This document shows, piece by piece, positions 44,655 to 53,921 of a DNA stretch of 64,000 nucleotides. The DNA lies in the NCBI GenBank assembly GCA_000963575.1, contig CP011077.1:1-64000 (forward strand), given 5' to 3'. The stretch is from Klebsiella michiganensis (GTDB lineage Bacteria; Pseudomonadota; Gammaproteobacteria; Enterobacterales; Enterobacteriaceae). The notes below the pieces were generated by a model that saw nothing but the letters and a program-made list of their open reading frames with translations, made no database searches and was not told the origin of the DNA. The translations under genes and the position numbers were made by a program. Numbering within the stretch: position 1 is the stretch's first letter; every line of letters starts with the position of its first letter.

Positions 44655-45932
44655 TTAGTGTGTTTTAGGGGGGAGATAAGGTTCCAGTAGCTGCAACAGG
44701 CGCTGTAATGCACCCTGGTTCTGGTAAAGCACTTCCACAGCATGGCGCCCGTAGAAGTTACGATAATCCTCATCTGTGAGCAAAGACGCAATCTCTTTTA
44801 CTAATGACTGCTCGTCGGTCACGGTGATTAGGCCATCTGCCTTGGACAGACGCGCACAGATATCTTTGAAATTAAAGGTATGTGGCCCCATTAACACTGG
44901 AATAGCGTGTGCGGCAGGTTCGAGTGGGTTATGACCACCACGTTCAACTAACGACCCCCCCACAAAGGCCAAATCGGCAATACCGTAGAGCAGCATCAGT
45001 TCACCCATTGTATCGCCAATGACGACCTGCGTGCTGGAGGATGGAACTTCCCCAGAAGAGCGAGTGATGAAGCTCAATCCTGCATTTCTGACCAGATTGA
45101 TGGCGTCAGGGAAGCGTTCCGGGTGACGTGGAACAAGAATCAGTAATAAATTAGGAAACTGCTTTAAAAGCGACTGATGAGCCTGCACGACAATGCTTTC
45201 TTCGCCTTCATGCGTGCTGGTTGCTATCCAGACAGGGCGGTGCGGTGCCCACTGGCGGCGAAGTGTGACGGCGCGAGCGGCCAGCTGTGGCGTTACAGAG
45301 ATATCAAATTTAAGGCTGCCGGTAACCGTCAATTGGCTTCGTTTTGCGCCTAGCGAGATGAAGCGTTCACCGTCTTCTTCGTTCTGCGCGGCGATAAGCG
45401 TAATACGCTGCAGCAGCGTTCGGACAAAGTCACCCAGTTTTGCGTAGCCTTTCGCCGAGCGTGCGGAAAGTCTGGCATTGGCAATCACTAGCGGAATATA
45501 GCGTTTGTGTAGCGCGGCTATCAGGTTTGGCCAAAGTTCGGTCTCCATAATAAGCACTAGCTTGGGATCGACTTTATCCAGGAAACGGTTTAGCGCACAC
45601 GGTAAATCGTAAGGCAGATAGACGTGCTGAACGTCTTCTCCGAATGCGGACATGACTCTTTCTGAGCCGGTTGGTGTCATTGTCGTGACGGTAATCGGCA
45701 ACTCTGGATAGCGGTGACGAAGAGCGCGAACCAGAGGGATTGCGGCCAGTGTTTCACCCACCGAGACCGAATGCAGCATGATGCCGCCGGGCTTGAGCGG
45801 CTTTTTATAAAAGCCGTAGCGCTCGCCGATGCGTTTGCGGTATGCCGGAGCTTTACGACCGCGCACCCACAATCGCAGCCAGATGAGTGGCTGTATGAGG
45901 TAAAGCAGTATGGTGTAAAGCAATTGGAGCAT
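44655..45932 (-). CDS. waaA: WaaA (KdtA), Kdo transferase
   Basis: A 425-residue GT30 glycosyltransferase, equal in length to E. coli. It adds two Kdo residues from CMP-Kdo to lipid IVA at the cytoplasmic face of the inner membrane. An N-terminal hydrophobic anchor (about 3-20) is present, with the acceptor-side HSVSVGE motif near 55-61. GRHAVEVLYQNQGALQRLLQLL ends the protein. Essential. Head-to-head with the waaQ operon across 374 bases. Confidence 0.97.
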   Translation of the reverse strand: MLQLLYTILLYLIQPLIWLRLWVRGRKAPAYRKRIGERYGFYKKPLKPGGIMLHSVSVGETLAAIPLVRALRHRYPELPITVTTMTPTGSERVMSAFGEDVQHVYLPYDLPCALNRFLDKVDPKLVLIMETELWPNLIAALHKRYIPLVIANARLSARSAKGYAKLGDFVRTLLQRITLIAAQNEEDGERFISLGAKRSQLTVTGSLKFDISVTPQLAARAVTLRRQWAPHRPVWIATSTHEGEESIVVQAHQSLLKQFPNLLLILVPRHPERFPDAINLVRNAGLSFITRSSGEVPSSSTQVVIGDTMGELMLLYGIADLAFVGGSLVERGGHNPLEPAAHAIPVLMGPHTFNFKDICARLSKADGLITVTDEQSLVKEIASLLTDEDYRNFYGRHAVEVLYQNQGALQRLLQLLEPYLPPKTH

Positions 45933-46228
45933 AGGACACGGCTGGCATTATGAATGTGCTGGGGATTCTATGTATTTAACCTGAGCTTTGCCATTACTTT
46001 TGCGGAAATTGGGCGAAAACCGGGTTGATGGGTATCGTCAAAGATATGTATTGCCGGGCAATTATCGGATTGAGGCGTTGTACAAAAATCAAAAGTTGGA
46101 TTGTCTTGGCGTTTAATGATGTAAATCCATTTTAATTCATCTAGTTATCACTGCGTTGTGTTGGCATTCGTATCCTTCGGAATGGGTGGCGATAAGTGAT
46201 ACACTACACGTAAAAATGAACACGTTGT
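45933..46228. other. waaA-waaQ divergent spacer
   Basis: No credible gene is seen in this stretch. It must carry the divergent waaA and waaQ promoters. The JUMPstart/ops element follows directly at 46229-46267. Confidence 0.6.
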
Positions 46229-46267
46229 CAGTGAACAGGTAGCTGTGGAGCCTGGGGCGGTAGCGTG
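46229..46267 (+). promoter_or_regulatory. JUMPstart sequence with ops element
   Basis: The segment begins cagtgaacaggtagctgt and ends ggggcggtagcgtg. GGCGGTAGCGTG (46256-46267) is an exact ops element, the site in non-template DNA where RNA polymerase pauses and recruits RfaH. It lies 40 bases upstream of waaQ and predicts RfaH-dependent antitermination of the whole core operon. Confidence 0.93.
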
Positions 46268-46306
46268 TTTTTTATTTTTCGGTATTGCTGAGATTAAGAG
46301 CTGACG

Positions 46307-47374
46307 GTGAATACGACATTTAAAAGAATTTTGGTGATTAAAATGCGCTTTCACGGCGATATGTTGCTGACAACGCCGGTGATCAGCACCCTTAAGCGCA
46401 ACTATCCTGAAGCAAAAATAGATGTCCTGCAGTACCAGGATACCCTTCCCATTCTTTCTGGGAACCCAGAAATAAATGCGGGCTACGGTATAAGCAACAA
46501 GGGTGTTAAAACAGGAAAGAAAATCAGCAATTTTCTCTCTTTGGTGCGTCGCCTGCGAAACAATCACTATGACCTGATCGTAAATCTGACCGATCAGTGG
46601 AGCGTAGCATTGATGGTTCGCTGCCTGGGCCCGGCAGTAAAAATTTCCCAGGACTACGCTCACCGGCAGTCTTCATTCTGGAAAAAAAGCTTCACTCACC
46701 TTGCCCCTGTCGTTGGCAAACATGTCGTTGAAGCGAGCCTCTCAGTACTGTCGCCTTTAGGAATTACTGATTTTTGTACAGAAACAGCGTTGTACTACAC
46801 TCAGGCCGACTGGCAAAAGATCCGTGAAATGCTTGATGCTGAAAATGTTGCAGACAGATATGTTGTTATTCAGCCGACGGCCCGACAGCTATTCAAGTGC
46901 TGGGACAATGATAAGTTTTCTCAGGTTATTGATTACTTGCAGGATGAGGAATTCCCGGTTGTATTGACCTCTGGACCGGGTAGTGACGATCTCGCCTGTG
47001 TTAATGAGATAGCTCAAGGGTGCAAAAAGCCGCCCGTTGTGGCGCTTGCCGGCAAAACAACTTTCCCTGAGTTGGGCGCATTAATCGATCATGCGGCATT
47101 GTTTATTGGGGTAGATTCTGCGCCGGGGCATATCGCCGCGGCGGTAAAAACGCCTGTCATAAGCCTGTTTGGTGCAACGGACCATGTTTACTGGCGCCCA
47201 TGGACAGAGCAAATCACGCAATTCTGGGCAGGTAACTATCAATCTATGCCGTCTCGTGCCCAGCTAGACCGCAATAAAAAATATATGTCGGTGATCCCTG
47301 CTGAGGATGTTATTGCCGCCATTTCTAAAATGCTGCCTGTCGCTGCGGCACGACCACCAAGAGACGAAGCGTGA
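46307..47374 (+). CDS. waaQ: WaaQ, lipopolysaccharide core heptosyltransferase III
   Basis: A 355-residue GT9 enzyme that adds the branch HepIII to HepII of the inner core using ADP-heptose. Family features are KMRFHGDMLLTTPVI at the N-terminus and the nucleotide-sugar-binding segment GVDSAPGHIAAAV near 267-279. It uses a GTG start; AAGAG lies about 7 bases upstream. First gene of the RfaH-type operon; its TGA overlaps the waaG ATG by one base. Confidence 0.95.
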   Translation: MNTTFKRILVIKMRFHGDMLLTTPVISTLKRNYPEAKIDVLQYQDTLPILSGNPEINAGYGISNKGVKTGKKISNFLSLVRRLRNNHYDLIVNLTDQWSVALMVRCLGPAVKISQDYAHRQSSFWKKSFTHLAPVVGKHVVEASLSVLSPLGITDFCTETALYYTQADWQKIREMLDAENVADRYVVIQPTARQLFKCWDNDKFSQVIDYLQDEEFPVVLTSGPGSDDLACVNEIAQGCKKPPVVALAGKTTFPELGALIDHAALFIGVDSAPGHIAAAVKTPVISLFGATDHVYWRPWTEQITQFWAGNYQSMPSRAQLDRNKKYMSVIPAEDVIAAISKMLPVAAARPPRDEA

Positions 47375-48498
47375 TGACAGTTGCTTTTTGCCTGTATAAA
47401 TATTTTCCCTTTGGCGGCCTGCAGCGCGATTTTATGCGTATTGCCGGGGCTGTTGCATCGCGTGGGCATAAAGTCCGGGTTTATGTGCAGTCCTGGCAGG
47501 GTGAGAAACCTGATGCCTTTGATATTATTATCGTTCCTGTGCGTTCAAAAACAAACCACGGTCGTAATGCTGAATATTATCAATGGGTGAAGGCACAACT
47601 GCGCCAGCATCCGGTAGACCGCGTGGTTGGCTTTAATAAGATGCCGGATCTCGATATTTATTATGCTGCAGACGTTTGTTACGCCGAAAAAGTAGCAAAA
47701 GAGAAAGGTTTCTTTTATCGCCTGACCTCGCGATATCGGCATTATTCACAGTTTGAAAAAGCCACATTCGAGAAAGGTAAATCAACCAAGTTGTTGATGC
47801 TGACTGATAAGCAAATTGCTGATTTTGAAAAACACTATGGTACGGAATCTTCACGTTTTCTGATCCTGCCTCCAGGTATTTACCCCGATCGTCGATTCGA
47901 CAACCACCCACATGGTAGCCGGGAGCGTTATAGAGAAAAAAACGGCATTGGTGTGAATGACTACCTTGTTTTACAGGTAGGCTCCGATTTCTCACGTAAA
48001 GGCGTTGATCGCTCTATTGAAGCACTGGCTGCTTTGCCTGAAGCCATCCGTAGTAGAACCACTCTGTTTGTCGTCGGCCAGGATAAACCCGGGCGGTTTA
48101 AGGCATTAGCGCAGAAACGTGGCGTAGAGAGCCGGATTAGTTTCTTCTCCGGAAGAGATGATGTGTCTGAACTGATGATGGCTGCTGATGTTTTGATTCA
48201 TCCTGCCTATCAGGAAGCTGCCGGTATTGTCTTACTTGAGGCAATAGCTGCCGGATTGCCTATCCTTGTGACGGAAGTTTGCGGCTATGCACATTATATC
48301 GCAGACGCTAAATGTGGGGCTGTAATCCAAGAACCGTTTAGCCAGGCTTCGCTTAATGAGACTTTGTCTGGGGTTCTGGGTAATACAGAGCAGCGTCAGG
48401 GCTGGGCTGAGCACGCTCGTCATTATGCCTCAACCCAGGATATTTATAGCCTGGCTGAAAAGGCAGCAGATATCATTGTGGGAGAGTCGCGTGGTTGA
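47374..48498 (+). CDS. waaG: WaaG, LPS core glucosyltransferase I
   Basis: A 374-residue GT4 (GT-B fold) enzyme, the E. coli length. It adds the first outer-core glucose from UDP-glucose to HepII. The N-terminal FPFGGLQRDF glycine motif and the C-terminal EX7E motif in HPAYQEAAGIVLLEAIAAG are visible. ATG at 47374 is preferred to the GTG one codon upstream. Its end overlaps waaP by eight bases. Confidence 0.96.
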   Translation: MTVAFCLYKYFPFGGLQRDFMRIAGAVASRGHKVRVYVQSWQGEKPDAFDIIIVPVRSKTNHGRNAEYYQWVKAQLRQHPVDRVVGFNKMPDLDIYYAADVCYAEKVAKEKGFFYRLTSRYRHYSQFEKATFEKGKSTKLLMLTDKQIADFEKHYGTESSRFLILPPGIYPDRRFDNHPHGSRERYREKNGIGVNDYLVLQVGSDFSRKGVDRSIEALAALPEAIRSRTTLFVVGQDKPGRFKALAQKRGVESRISFFSGRDDVSELMMAADVLIHPAYQEAAGIVLLEAIAAGLPILVTEVCGYAHYIADAKCGAVIQEPFSQASLNETLSGVLGNTEQRQGWAEHARHYASTQDIYSLAEKAADIIVGESRG

Positions 48499-49288
48499 GT
48501 TAAAAGAACCTTTTACCTCTCTTTGGAGAGGTAAAGACGTTTTTGCTGAAGTCAGAAAACTTCAGGGGGAAGTTTTTCGCGAACTGGAAACACGCCGCAC
48601 GTTGCGTTTCGAGACCGCAGGAAAAAGCTATTTCCTAAAATGGCACCAGGGAACATCTCTCAAAGAAGTGATAAAAAATCTTATTTCACTGCGAATGCCG
48701 GTATTAGGGGCCGATCGTGAGTGGAAGGCGATTCATCGACTGAAAGCCCTGGATGTCGATACGATGCAGGGCGTTGGTTTTGGTGAAAAAGGGTTAAATC
48801 CAATCAACAAAACGTCGTTTATCATTACGGAAGATTTAACGCCCACGATCAGTCTCGAAGATTACTGCGTTGGTTGGGCGACGAATCCACCTGATGTAAA
48901 AATTAAGCGGATGCTGATTGGGCGTGTTGCCTCGATGATGCGTAAAATGCACGGTGGCGGTGTAAATCATCGCGATTGTTACATTTGTCATTTCTTATTG
49001 CATCTACCTTTTACTGGTCAGGAAAGCGATCTGAAAATTTCGGTGATTGATCTGCATCGTGCGCAAATTCGAGGAAAAGTTCCTCGGCGCTGGCGGGACA
49101 AAGATCTCATTGGACTCTATTTTTCATCGATGAATATTGGGCTGACGCAGCGAGATATTTGGCGCTTTATGATGACGTATTCTAATAAGTCACTTAGAGA
49201 AGTGATAGAAATAGAACATGCACTGCTGGCTAAAGCAGAAGATAAAGCAGAAAAAATCAAAGAACGAACGATTAGAAAATCATTGTAG
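48491..49288 (+). CDS. waaP: WaaP, LPS core heptose(I) kinase
   Basis: A 265-residue protein kinase-like enzyme that phosphorylates HepI, a modification important for outer-membrane stability and resistance to polymyxin and detergents. Kinase features are the FLKW lysine K50, the catalytic loop NHRDCYICHFLL with D162, and the metal-binding IDLHRAQIR. GTG at 48491 gives the family start MVELKEP, with GGAGAG 4-5 bases upstream. The open frame reaches 45 codons further back over waaG; that part is rejected. Confidence 0.96.
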   Translation: MVELKEPFTSLWRGKDVFAEVRKLQGEVFRELETRRTLRFETAGKSYFLKWHQGTSLKEVIKNLISLRMPVLGADREWKAIHRLKALDVDTMQGVGFGEKGLNPINKTSFIITEDLTPTISLEDYCVGWATNPPDVKIKRMLIGRVASMMRKMHGGGVNHRDCYICHFLLHLPFTGQESDLKISVIDLHRAQIRGKVPRRWRDKDLIGLYFSSMNIGLTQRDIWRFMMTYSNKSLREVIEIEHALLAKAEDKAEKIKERTIRKSL

Positions 49289-49353
49289 TAGCCTGTGAAG
49301 GGCGCCCTTGCCGGTTACAGTCGTCTATTCATCTTAGTCGGATAAGAATCAAA

Positions 49354-50364
49354 ATGTCTCAATTCAGTGATGAAGATATCATCCTTTCGGTTTTCGATTT
49401 TAACTACCAGGAAAAGAATGCCACCAATGTTCTAAATATAGCATTTGGTATTGATAAAAATTTCCTTTTCGGGTGTGGCGTTGCAATTTCCTCCGTATTG
49501 TTGAGTAATGCATCTGCATTTTTTGAGTTTCATGTATTCACTGACTCATTCAGTGAGGCCGATCAGACTCGATTTGAAGAATTAGCTAAGCAATATAAAA
49601 CACATATTAATATCTATGTGATTAACTGTGAGAAGCTAAAATCGTTACCGAGCACAAAAAACTGGAGTTACGCGACATACTTCCGTTTTATAATTGCAGA
49701 TTATCTTTATCACAAAGTTGATAAGCTTCTTTATCTGGATGCGGATATCGCCTGCAAAGGTAGTATTCAGCCGTTAGTCGATTATGTTTTTGCAGAGAAT
49801 GAAATTGCCGCTGTGGTTGTGGAGAGGGATATCGAGTGGTGGTCGAATCGGGCCACAACGCTTTCGACACCAGAGTTGATGTCCGGTTACTTCAATGCGG
49901 GTTTTTTGCTTATAAACATCAATGAATGGAATATCAACAATATTTCTTCTAAAGCAATAGAAATGCTGCGAGATCCCCAGTGGGTAGAAAAAATCACTCA
50001 CCTTGACCAGGATGTTCTGAATGTCCTGTTGGTAGGGAAAGTTAATTTCATTGAAGGAAAGTATAATACTCGTTTCAGTATTAATTATGAGCTGAAAGAT
50101 AACGTAGTGAATCCTGTCACTAATGAAACTGTTTTTATTCATTATGTCGGGCCGACAAAACCTTGGCATGACTGGGCCACTTATCCCGTTTCTCTGAGTT
50201 TTTTAACAGCGAAAGAAGCTTCACCCTGGCGTAATGTCGAGCTTTTAAAGCCCATAAACAGCCATCAATATCGATACTCTGCAAAACATAAATTCAATCA
50301 AAAGCTTTATCTGCAGGGTGTTCTAAATTACTTTAACTATTATGTGGCTAAATTTAAAGAGTAG
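49354..50364 (+). CDS. waaO: GT8 LPS core hexosyltransferase, WaaO/WaaI type
   Basis: A 336-residue GT8 retaining glycosyltransferase with the metal-binding DXD D129-A-D131 in LYLDADIACKG and C-terminal HYVGPTKPWHDWA. It is most like E. coli WaaO (alpha-1,3-glucosyltransferase) and Salmonella WaaI (alpha-1,3-galactosyltransferase). Sequence by eye cannot decide between glucose and galactose as the sugar, so the symbol is provisional. It adds the second outer-core hexose onto the WaaG glucose. AT-rich compared with the flanking housekeeping genes, as usual for waa loci. Confidence 0.85.
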   Translation: MSQFSDEDIILSVFDFNYQEKNATNVLNIAFGIDKNFLFGCGVAISSVLLSNASAFFEFHVFTDSFSEADQTRFEELAKQYKTHINIYVINCEKLKSLPSTKNWSYATYFRFIIADYLYHKVDKLLYLDADIACKGSIQPLVDYVFAENEIAAVVVERDIEWWSNRATTLSTPELMSGYFNAGFLLININEWNINNISSKAIEMLRDPQWVEKITHLDQDVLNVLLVGKVNFIEGKYNTRFSINYELKDNVVNPVTNETVFIHYVGPTKPWHDWATYPVSLSFLTAKEASPWRNVELLKPINSHQYRYSAKHKFNQKLYLQGVLNYFNYYVAKFKE

Positions 50365-50448
50365 TTGTGCGTGCTACTGTGTTGCTGGTGTGGAATATTA
50401 TGGAAGTCTTCGTAATACACAACTAATTGTGATTAAAGGTAATTAACA

Positions 50449-51462
50449 TTGAACTTTAAACAAATCACGAAGTTTAACGATATTATTGTTCTGGATCGAC
50501 GCCTTGTAAAGTGTGATGAGCGGGAAACTTTCAATATTTCATGGGGCATCGATAAAAATTATCAAGTAGGCGCCGCGATATCGATTGCGTCTGTTCTTGA
50601 AAACAATAAACAGTATGATTTTACTTTTCACATTATAGCAGATTATTTAGATAATGAATATGTTGCCCTGTTAACACAGTTGGCAGAGCAATATAAAACG
50701 GTCATAAAAGTTTATCATATTGATGATGCGCCGCTGAAATCTTTACCTAAAACTAATATCTGGCCAGTATCAATATACTACCGTTTGCTTTCTTTTGATT
50801 ATTTTTCTGAGCGTCTTGATAGTTTGTTGTACCTCGATGCTGATGTTATATGCAAGGGATCGTTGAAGTCTTTAATCTCTTTAGAGTTTGATGAAGAGTA
50901 TGGCGCGGTGGCTATTGATGTCGATTCCATGCAAAATAAAAGTGCAGTACGTTTGCAAAATCCAGAATTTGACGGTAGATATTTCAATTCCGGAGTGATG
51001 TACATAAATTTAAAACAGTGGCATAAAGCAAATTTAACGGAACAATTCTTCAGCTTGCTTTCGGATGAGAGTATAGTGGATAAATTAAAATATCCTGATC
51101 AAGATATTCTAAATATTATATTTCTTAATCACGCAAAGATATTGCCTAAAGAATACAATACCATTTATTCTTTGAAATCAGAATTCGAGAAGAAAAACCA
51201 GAGGTATTACCGGGAGTTTATTCAGGAGAATACAGTATTTATACATTATACGGGTGTTACTAAACCCTGGCATGACTGGGCGAATTATCCATCGGCACAG
51301 TTTTTCCGTAATGTATATGATGTTTCACCCTGGAAGAAAATACCTTATCAGAGCGCAGTTAAAAAGCATGAGTATAGAGAGAAGTATAAGCACCTGCTTT
51401 ATCAAGGTAAGGTATTTGGTGGCCTGTGTGCTGCTGTTAAATATAATTTAATGCAGAGTTGA
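50449..51462 (+). CDS. waaJ: GT8 LPS core glucosyltransferase, WaaJ/WaaR type
   Basis: A 337-residue GT8 enzyme paralogous to the preceding one. The DXD is D130-A-D132 in LYLDADVICKG, and the C-terminal HYTGVTKPWHDWA block and final KHLLYQGKVFGG resemble WaaJ/WaaR, which add the third outer-core hexose in alpha-1,2 linkage. The best start is TTG at 50449, with AAAGGT about 7 bases upstream; no ATG lies near the family start. Very AT-rich. Followed after seven bases by the WaaK-type gene. Confidence 0.85.
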   Translation: MNFKQITKFNDIIVLDRRLVKCDERETFNISWGIDKNYQVGAAISIASVLENNKQYDFTFHIIADYLDNEYVALLTQLAEQYKTVIKVYHIDDAPLKSLPKTNIWPVSIYYRLLSFDYFSERLDSLLYLDADVICKGSLKSLISLEFDEEYGAVAIDVDSMQNKSAVRLQNPEFDGRYFNSGVMYINLKQWHKANLTEQFFSLLSDESIVDKLKYPDQDILNIIFLNHAKILPKEYNTIYSLKSEFEKKNQRYYREFIQENTVFIHYTGVTKPWHDWANYPSAQFFRNVYDVSPWKKIPYQSAVKKHEYREKYKHLLYQGKVFGGLCAAVKYNLMQS

Positions 51463-51469
51463 AAATCAT

Positions 51470-52612
51470 ATGGTTGATAAAATTATATTTACTGTCACAC
51501 CTATTTTCTCTATCCCTCCACGAGGCGCCGCTGCTGTAGAAACATGGATGTACCAGGTTGCGCAGAGAACGTCTATTCCTAACCGTCTCGTTTGCATTAA
51601 AAATGAAGGGTACACGGATTTTTCCTCTGTAAATGATAACTGTAGTATCCATCGCATTGGATTTAGCCGAATATATAAGCGCCTCTTCCAAAAATGGACG
51701 CGCCTTGATCCTCTGCCATATTCGCAGCGCATACTTAATGTTGCCAAAGATTTTCATATTACGGATGACAGCATTGTCGTTGTGCATAACAGCATGAAGC
51801 TTTATCGGCAAATCAGGCAGCGTGCTCCTCAGCAGAAAATCGTTATACATATGCATAATGCGTTCGAGCCAAAAGGGTTGGACCAGGATGTAAAAATGCT
51901 TGTACCAAGCATGTTCTTAAAAGATTTTTATCAGAATTTTTTGCCGAAGGCCGATATTAAAGTTGTCGCTAATGGCATTGATTTGGATATTTACCAATCT
52001 GCTTACACGCCGGTTTCTAAAGCAGAGCTGGGCATTTCTGAGAATGATAAAGTTATCTTCTATGCGGGGCGCATTGTTCCGGATAAAGGGATATTACTGC
52101 TTATGCAGGCGTTTGAAAAACTCGCCAGGCTGCACGAGGATATGAAACTTGTCGTGGTGGGTGATTACCTCGAAGTGAGCAAAAAAGATAACGGTGCTTA
52201 TCAGCGTGAAGTCAGAGAAATTGCTGAGCGTTTGCAGGGGCGATGCATTCTGCTCGGAAGTATCGCACCAGAACAAATGCACCGTTACTACCCTCTTGGT
52301 GATTTAGTTGTCATTCCTTCTCAGTTTCAGGAGCCATTTTGTATGGTGGCTATTGAGGCAATGGGGGGAGGCAAGCCGGTACTGGTTAGTACCCGTGGTG
52401 GCATGGTTGAATTTGTCAGGGAAGAAGAGACGGGTTTTCATCTGCGAGAACCCATGACAGCGGACTCTATTGCTCAGGATATAATGAGCACACTGCAAAA
52501 TTCGGAAATAAATGTCATGGCGAAAGGTGGCCAGAACTATGTTTATAAGCATTTTAGTTGGGCCGGAGTCACCCAGAGATTTGAAGAAGTGATTAATAAC
52601 TGGTTTCACTAG
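51470..52612 (+). CDS. waaK: WaaK, LPS core alpha-1,2-N-acetylglucosaminyltransferase type
   Basis: A 380-residue GT4 enzyme closely resembling Salmonella WaaK (RfaK, 381 residues). Shared features are the N-terminal FTVTPIFSIPPRGAAAVETW, KWTRLDPLPYSQRI and the HMHNAFEP motif. Domain 2 carries YAGRIVPDKG and the EX7E motif near EPFCMVAIEAMGGG. In Salmonella WaaK adds the terminal GlcNAc required for O-antigen attachment. Last gene of the operon; a terminator follows, then the convergent waaL. Confidence 0.9.
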   Translation: MVDKIIFTVTPIFSIPPRGAAAVETWMYQVAQRTSIPNRLVCIKNEGYTDFSSVNDNCSIHRIGFSRIYKRLFQKWTRLDPLPYSQRILNVAKDFHITDDSIVVVHNSMKLYRQIRQRAPQQKIVIHMHNAFEPKGLDQDVKMLVPSMFLKDFYQNFLPKADIKVVANGIDLDIYQSAYTPVSKAELGISENDKVIFYAGRIVPDKGILLLMQAFEKLARLHEDMKLVVVGDYLEVSKKDNGAYQREVREIAERLQGRCILLGSIAPEQMHRYYPLGDLVVIPSQFQEPFCMVAIEAMGGGKPVLVSTRGGMVEFVREEETGFHLREPMTADSIAQDIMSTLQNSEINVMAKGGQNYVYKHFSWAGVTQRFEEVINNWFH

Positions 52613-52650
52613 CTAAAGTCGCTCTTGGCTTTTTCTTTAATTTGAATAAT

Positions 52651-52678
52651 AAAAGGCTACTTGATGTAGCCTTTTTTA
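52651..52678. terminator. bidirectional terminator between waaK and waaL
   Basis: AAAAGGCTAC-TTGAT-GTAGCCTTTTTT can serve both convergent LPS operons. Confidence 0.88.
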
Positions 52679-52684
52679 CTGTGA

Positions 52685-53893
52685 TTACTTATTTTTCATC
52701 GCTATCAGTAACCCAACCAATATGCCTAGCAGGTCTAGCTGTATTTGTTCAACATTCCCTCGAATGATGAAATAGCCGATAAATGATAATAATATTATCA
52801 TGTAGGCATTTATTGGGAATGATTGATTTCTGTTTAAGGCGTTGGCGATACACTCTTTAGCTATCGCTATATAAGTCATCAGTAGGGCAGCTAATCCGAG
52901 CAGACCCGTACCGAACCAGACAAATAATGCCAGATTGTGCGGCCCGATAGATTCACGAAAAGTCCAGTCTGGATAATCTACCACACGCTTGTTGTAGACG
53001 TCTTTGTAGGCTATATTTCCAAAGCCATACCCAACAACAGGGTTTTCCATAATAAGATCCCAGGCGCTACCTTGAGTACCATTTGTATAGCGATAGGAAC
53101 TATCGGCCTGTTGAAGTTTAAATATAAGAGTGGTAGAGGCTTGTTTGTGTGTGAATATCAAGGCAAGCGCAACGGCTGCAATAATCGCACCCGTAATCAA
53201 TAGTTTCCATTGCTTATTAAGTAAAATCCACAGAAGACTAACGATCAGTACGGAAAGCCATGCACCACGGGAAAGTGTGCCCAAAATAAGGAATAAATAG
53301 GCAATGCTGAGGATAACAAATGCAACTCTGTATTTAGTTGATTTTATTAGCCACATGCTCAGGAGTGCAGGGAAAAGAAATACCATAGAGTCTGATATAC
53401 CGCGATGCCGGTAATCGATAAATGGCATCACACCTTGCTTATAATCCTGATAGTAAAGCACGAGTTCTGTTAAGCAGCGCAGGCTCAGTGCTGTAATAAA
53501 TGAAAAGAAAATGAGTTTAGAAATCAACTCTTTACTTTCATTTCTCAGCAATACTGGAATAACTATTGTACATAAGAGCGTGTTTTCCAGAACCGATCGG
53601 CTGATTTGTTTCAGACTTGCTTTGAAATCAGGAGTATGAAACAGAGAAAGCAATACGGCGACAGTCAAAAAAACGATACTGTAGAAAAGTGATGTTTTGA
53701 AAACAGATAGGAAGTGCCTTGGTTGCTTGTATAGATATACGATTGTTGTTATCGCCATCAGTATAACAATCAAATGTTTATAACGAGTGATATCACCTAA
53801 AAAATAAGTGGCAATAAATAAGAATACAAGTGTTCTATTCCAGTATAAGGTCCAGTTTTTTTTCTCATTAGAAAAAAATAATGTAGGGGCCAT
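52685..53893 (-). CDS. waaL: WaaL, O-antigen ligase
   Basis: A 402-residue inner-membrane protein with about ten to twelve membrane segments and one large periplasmic loop. The loop contains SYRYTNGTQGSAW and ESIGPHN, whose arginine and histidine are conserved in ligases. It transfers O-antigen from undecaprenyl diphosphate to the outer core in the periplasm. It is clearly of the Salmonella WaaL type (404 residues), matching the adjacent WaaK type, and WaaL/core specificity pairs are expected. Last gene of hldD-waaF-waaC-waaL. Confidence 0.94.
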   Translation of the reverse strand: MAPTLFFSNEKKNWTLYWNRTLVFLFIATYFLGDITRYKHLIVILMAITTIVYLYKQPRHFLSVFKTSLFYSIVFLTVAVLLSLFHTPDFKASLKQISRSVLENTLLCTIVIPVLLRNESKELISKLIFFSFITALSLRCLTELVLYYQDYKQGVMPFIDYRHRGISDSMVFLFPALLSMWLIKSTKYRVAFVILSIAYLFLILGTLSRGAWLSVLIVSLLWILLNKQWKLLITGAIIAAVALALIFTHKQASTTLIFKLQQADSSYRYTNGTQGSAWDLIMENPVVGYGFGNIAYKDVYNKRVVDYPDWTFRESIGPHNLALFVWFGTGLLGLAALLMTYIAIAKECIANALNRNQSFPINAYMIILLSFIGYFIIRGNVEQIQLDLLGILVGLLIAMKNK

Positions 53894-53921
53894 CTCTTCT
53901 CCGATATCGAAATTCGAGTAC

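Noticed and set aside
49354..53893. The AT-rich LPS core block as a recently acquired genomic island
   Set aside because: Low GC is normal for waa loci in enterobacteria; no integrase, tRNA target, direct repeats or insertion sequence flanks it.
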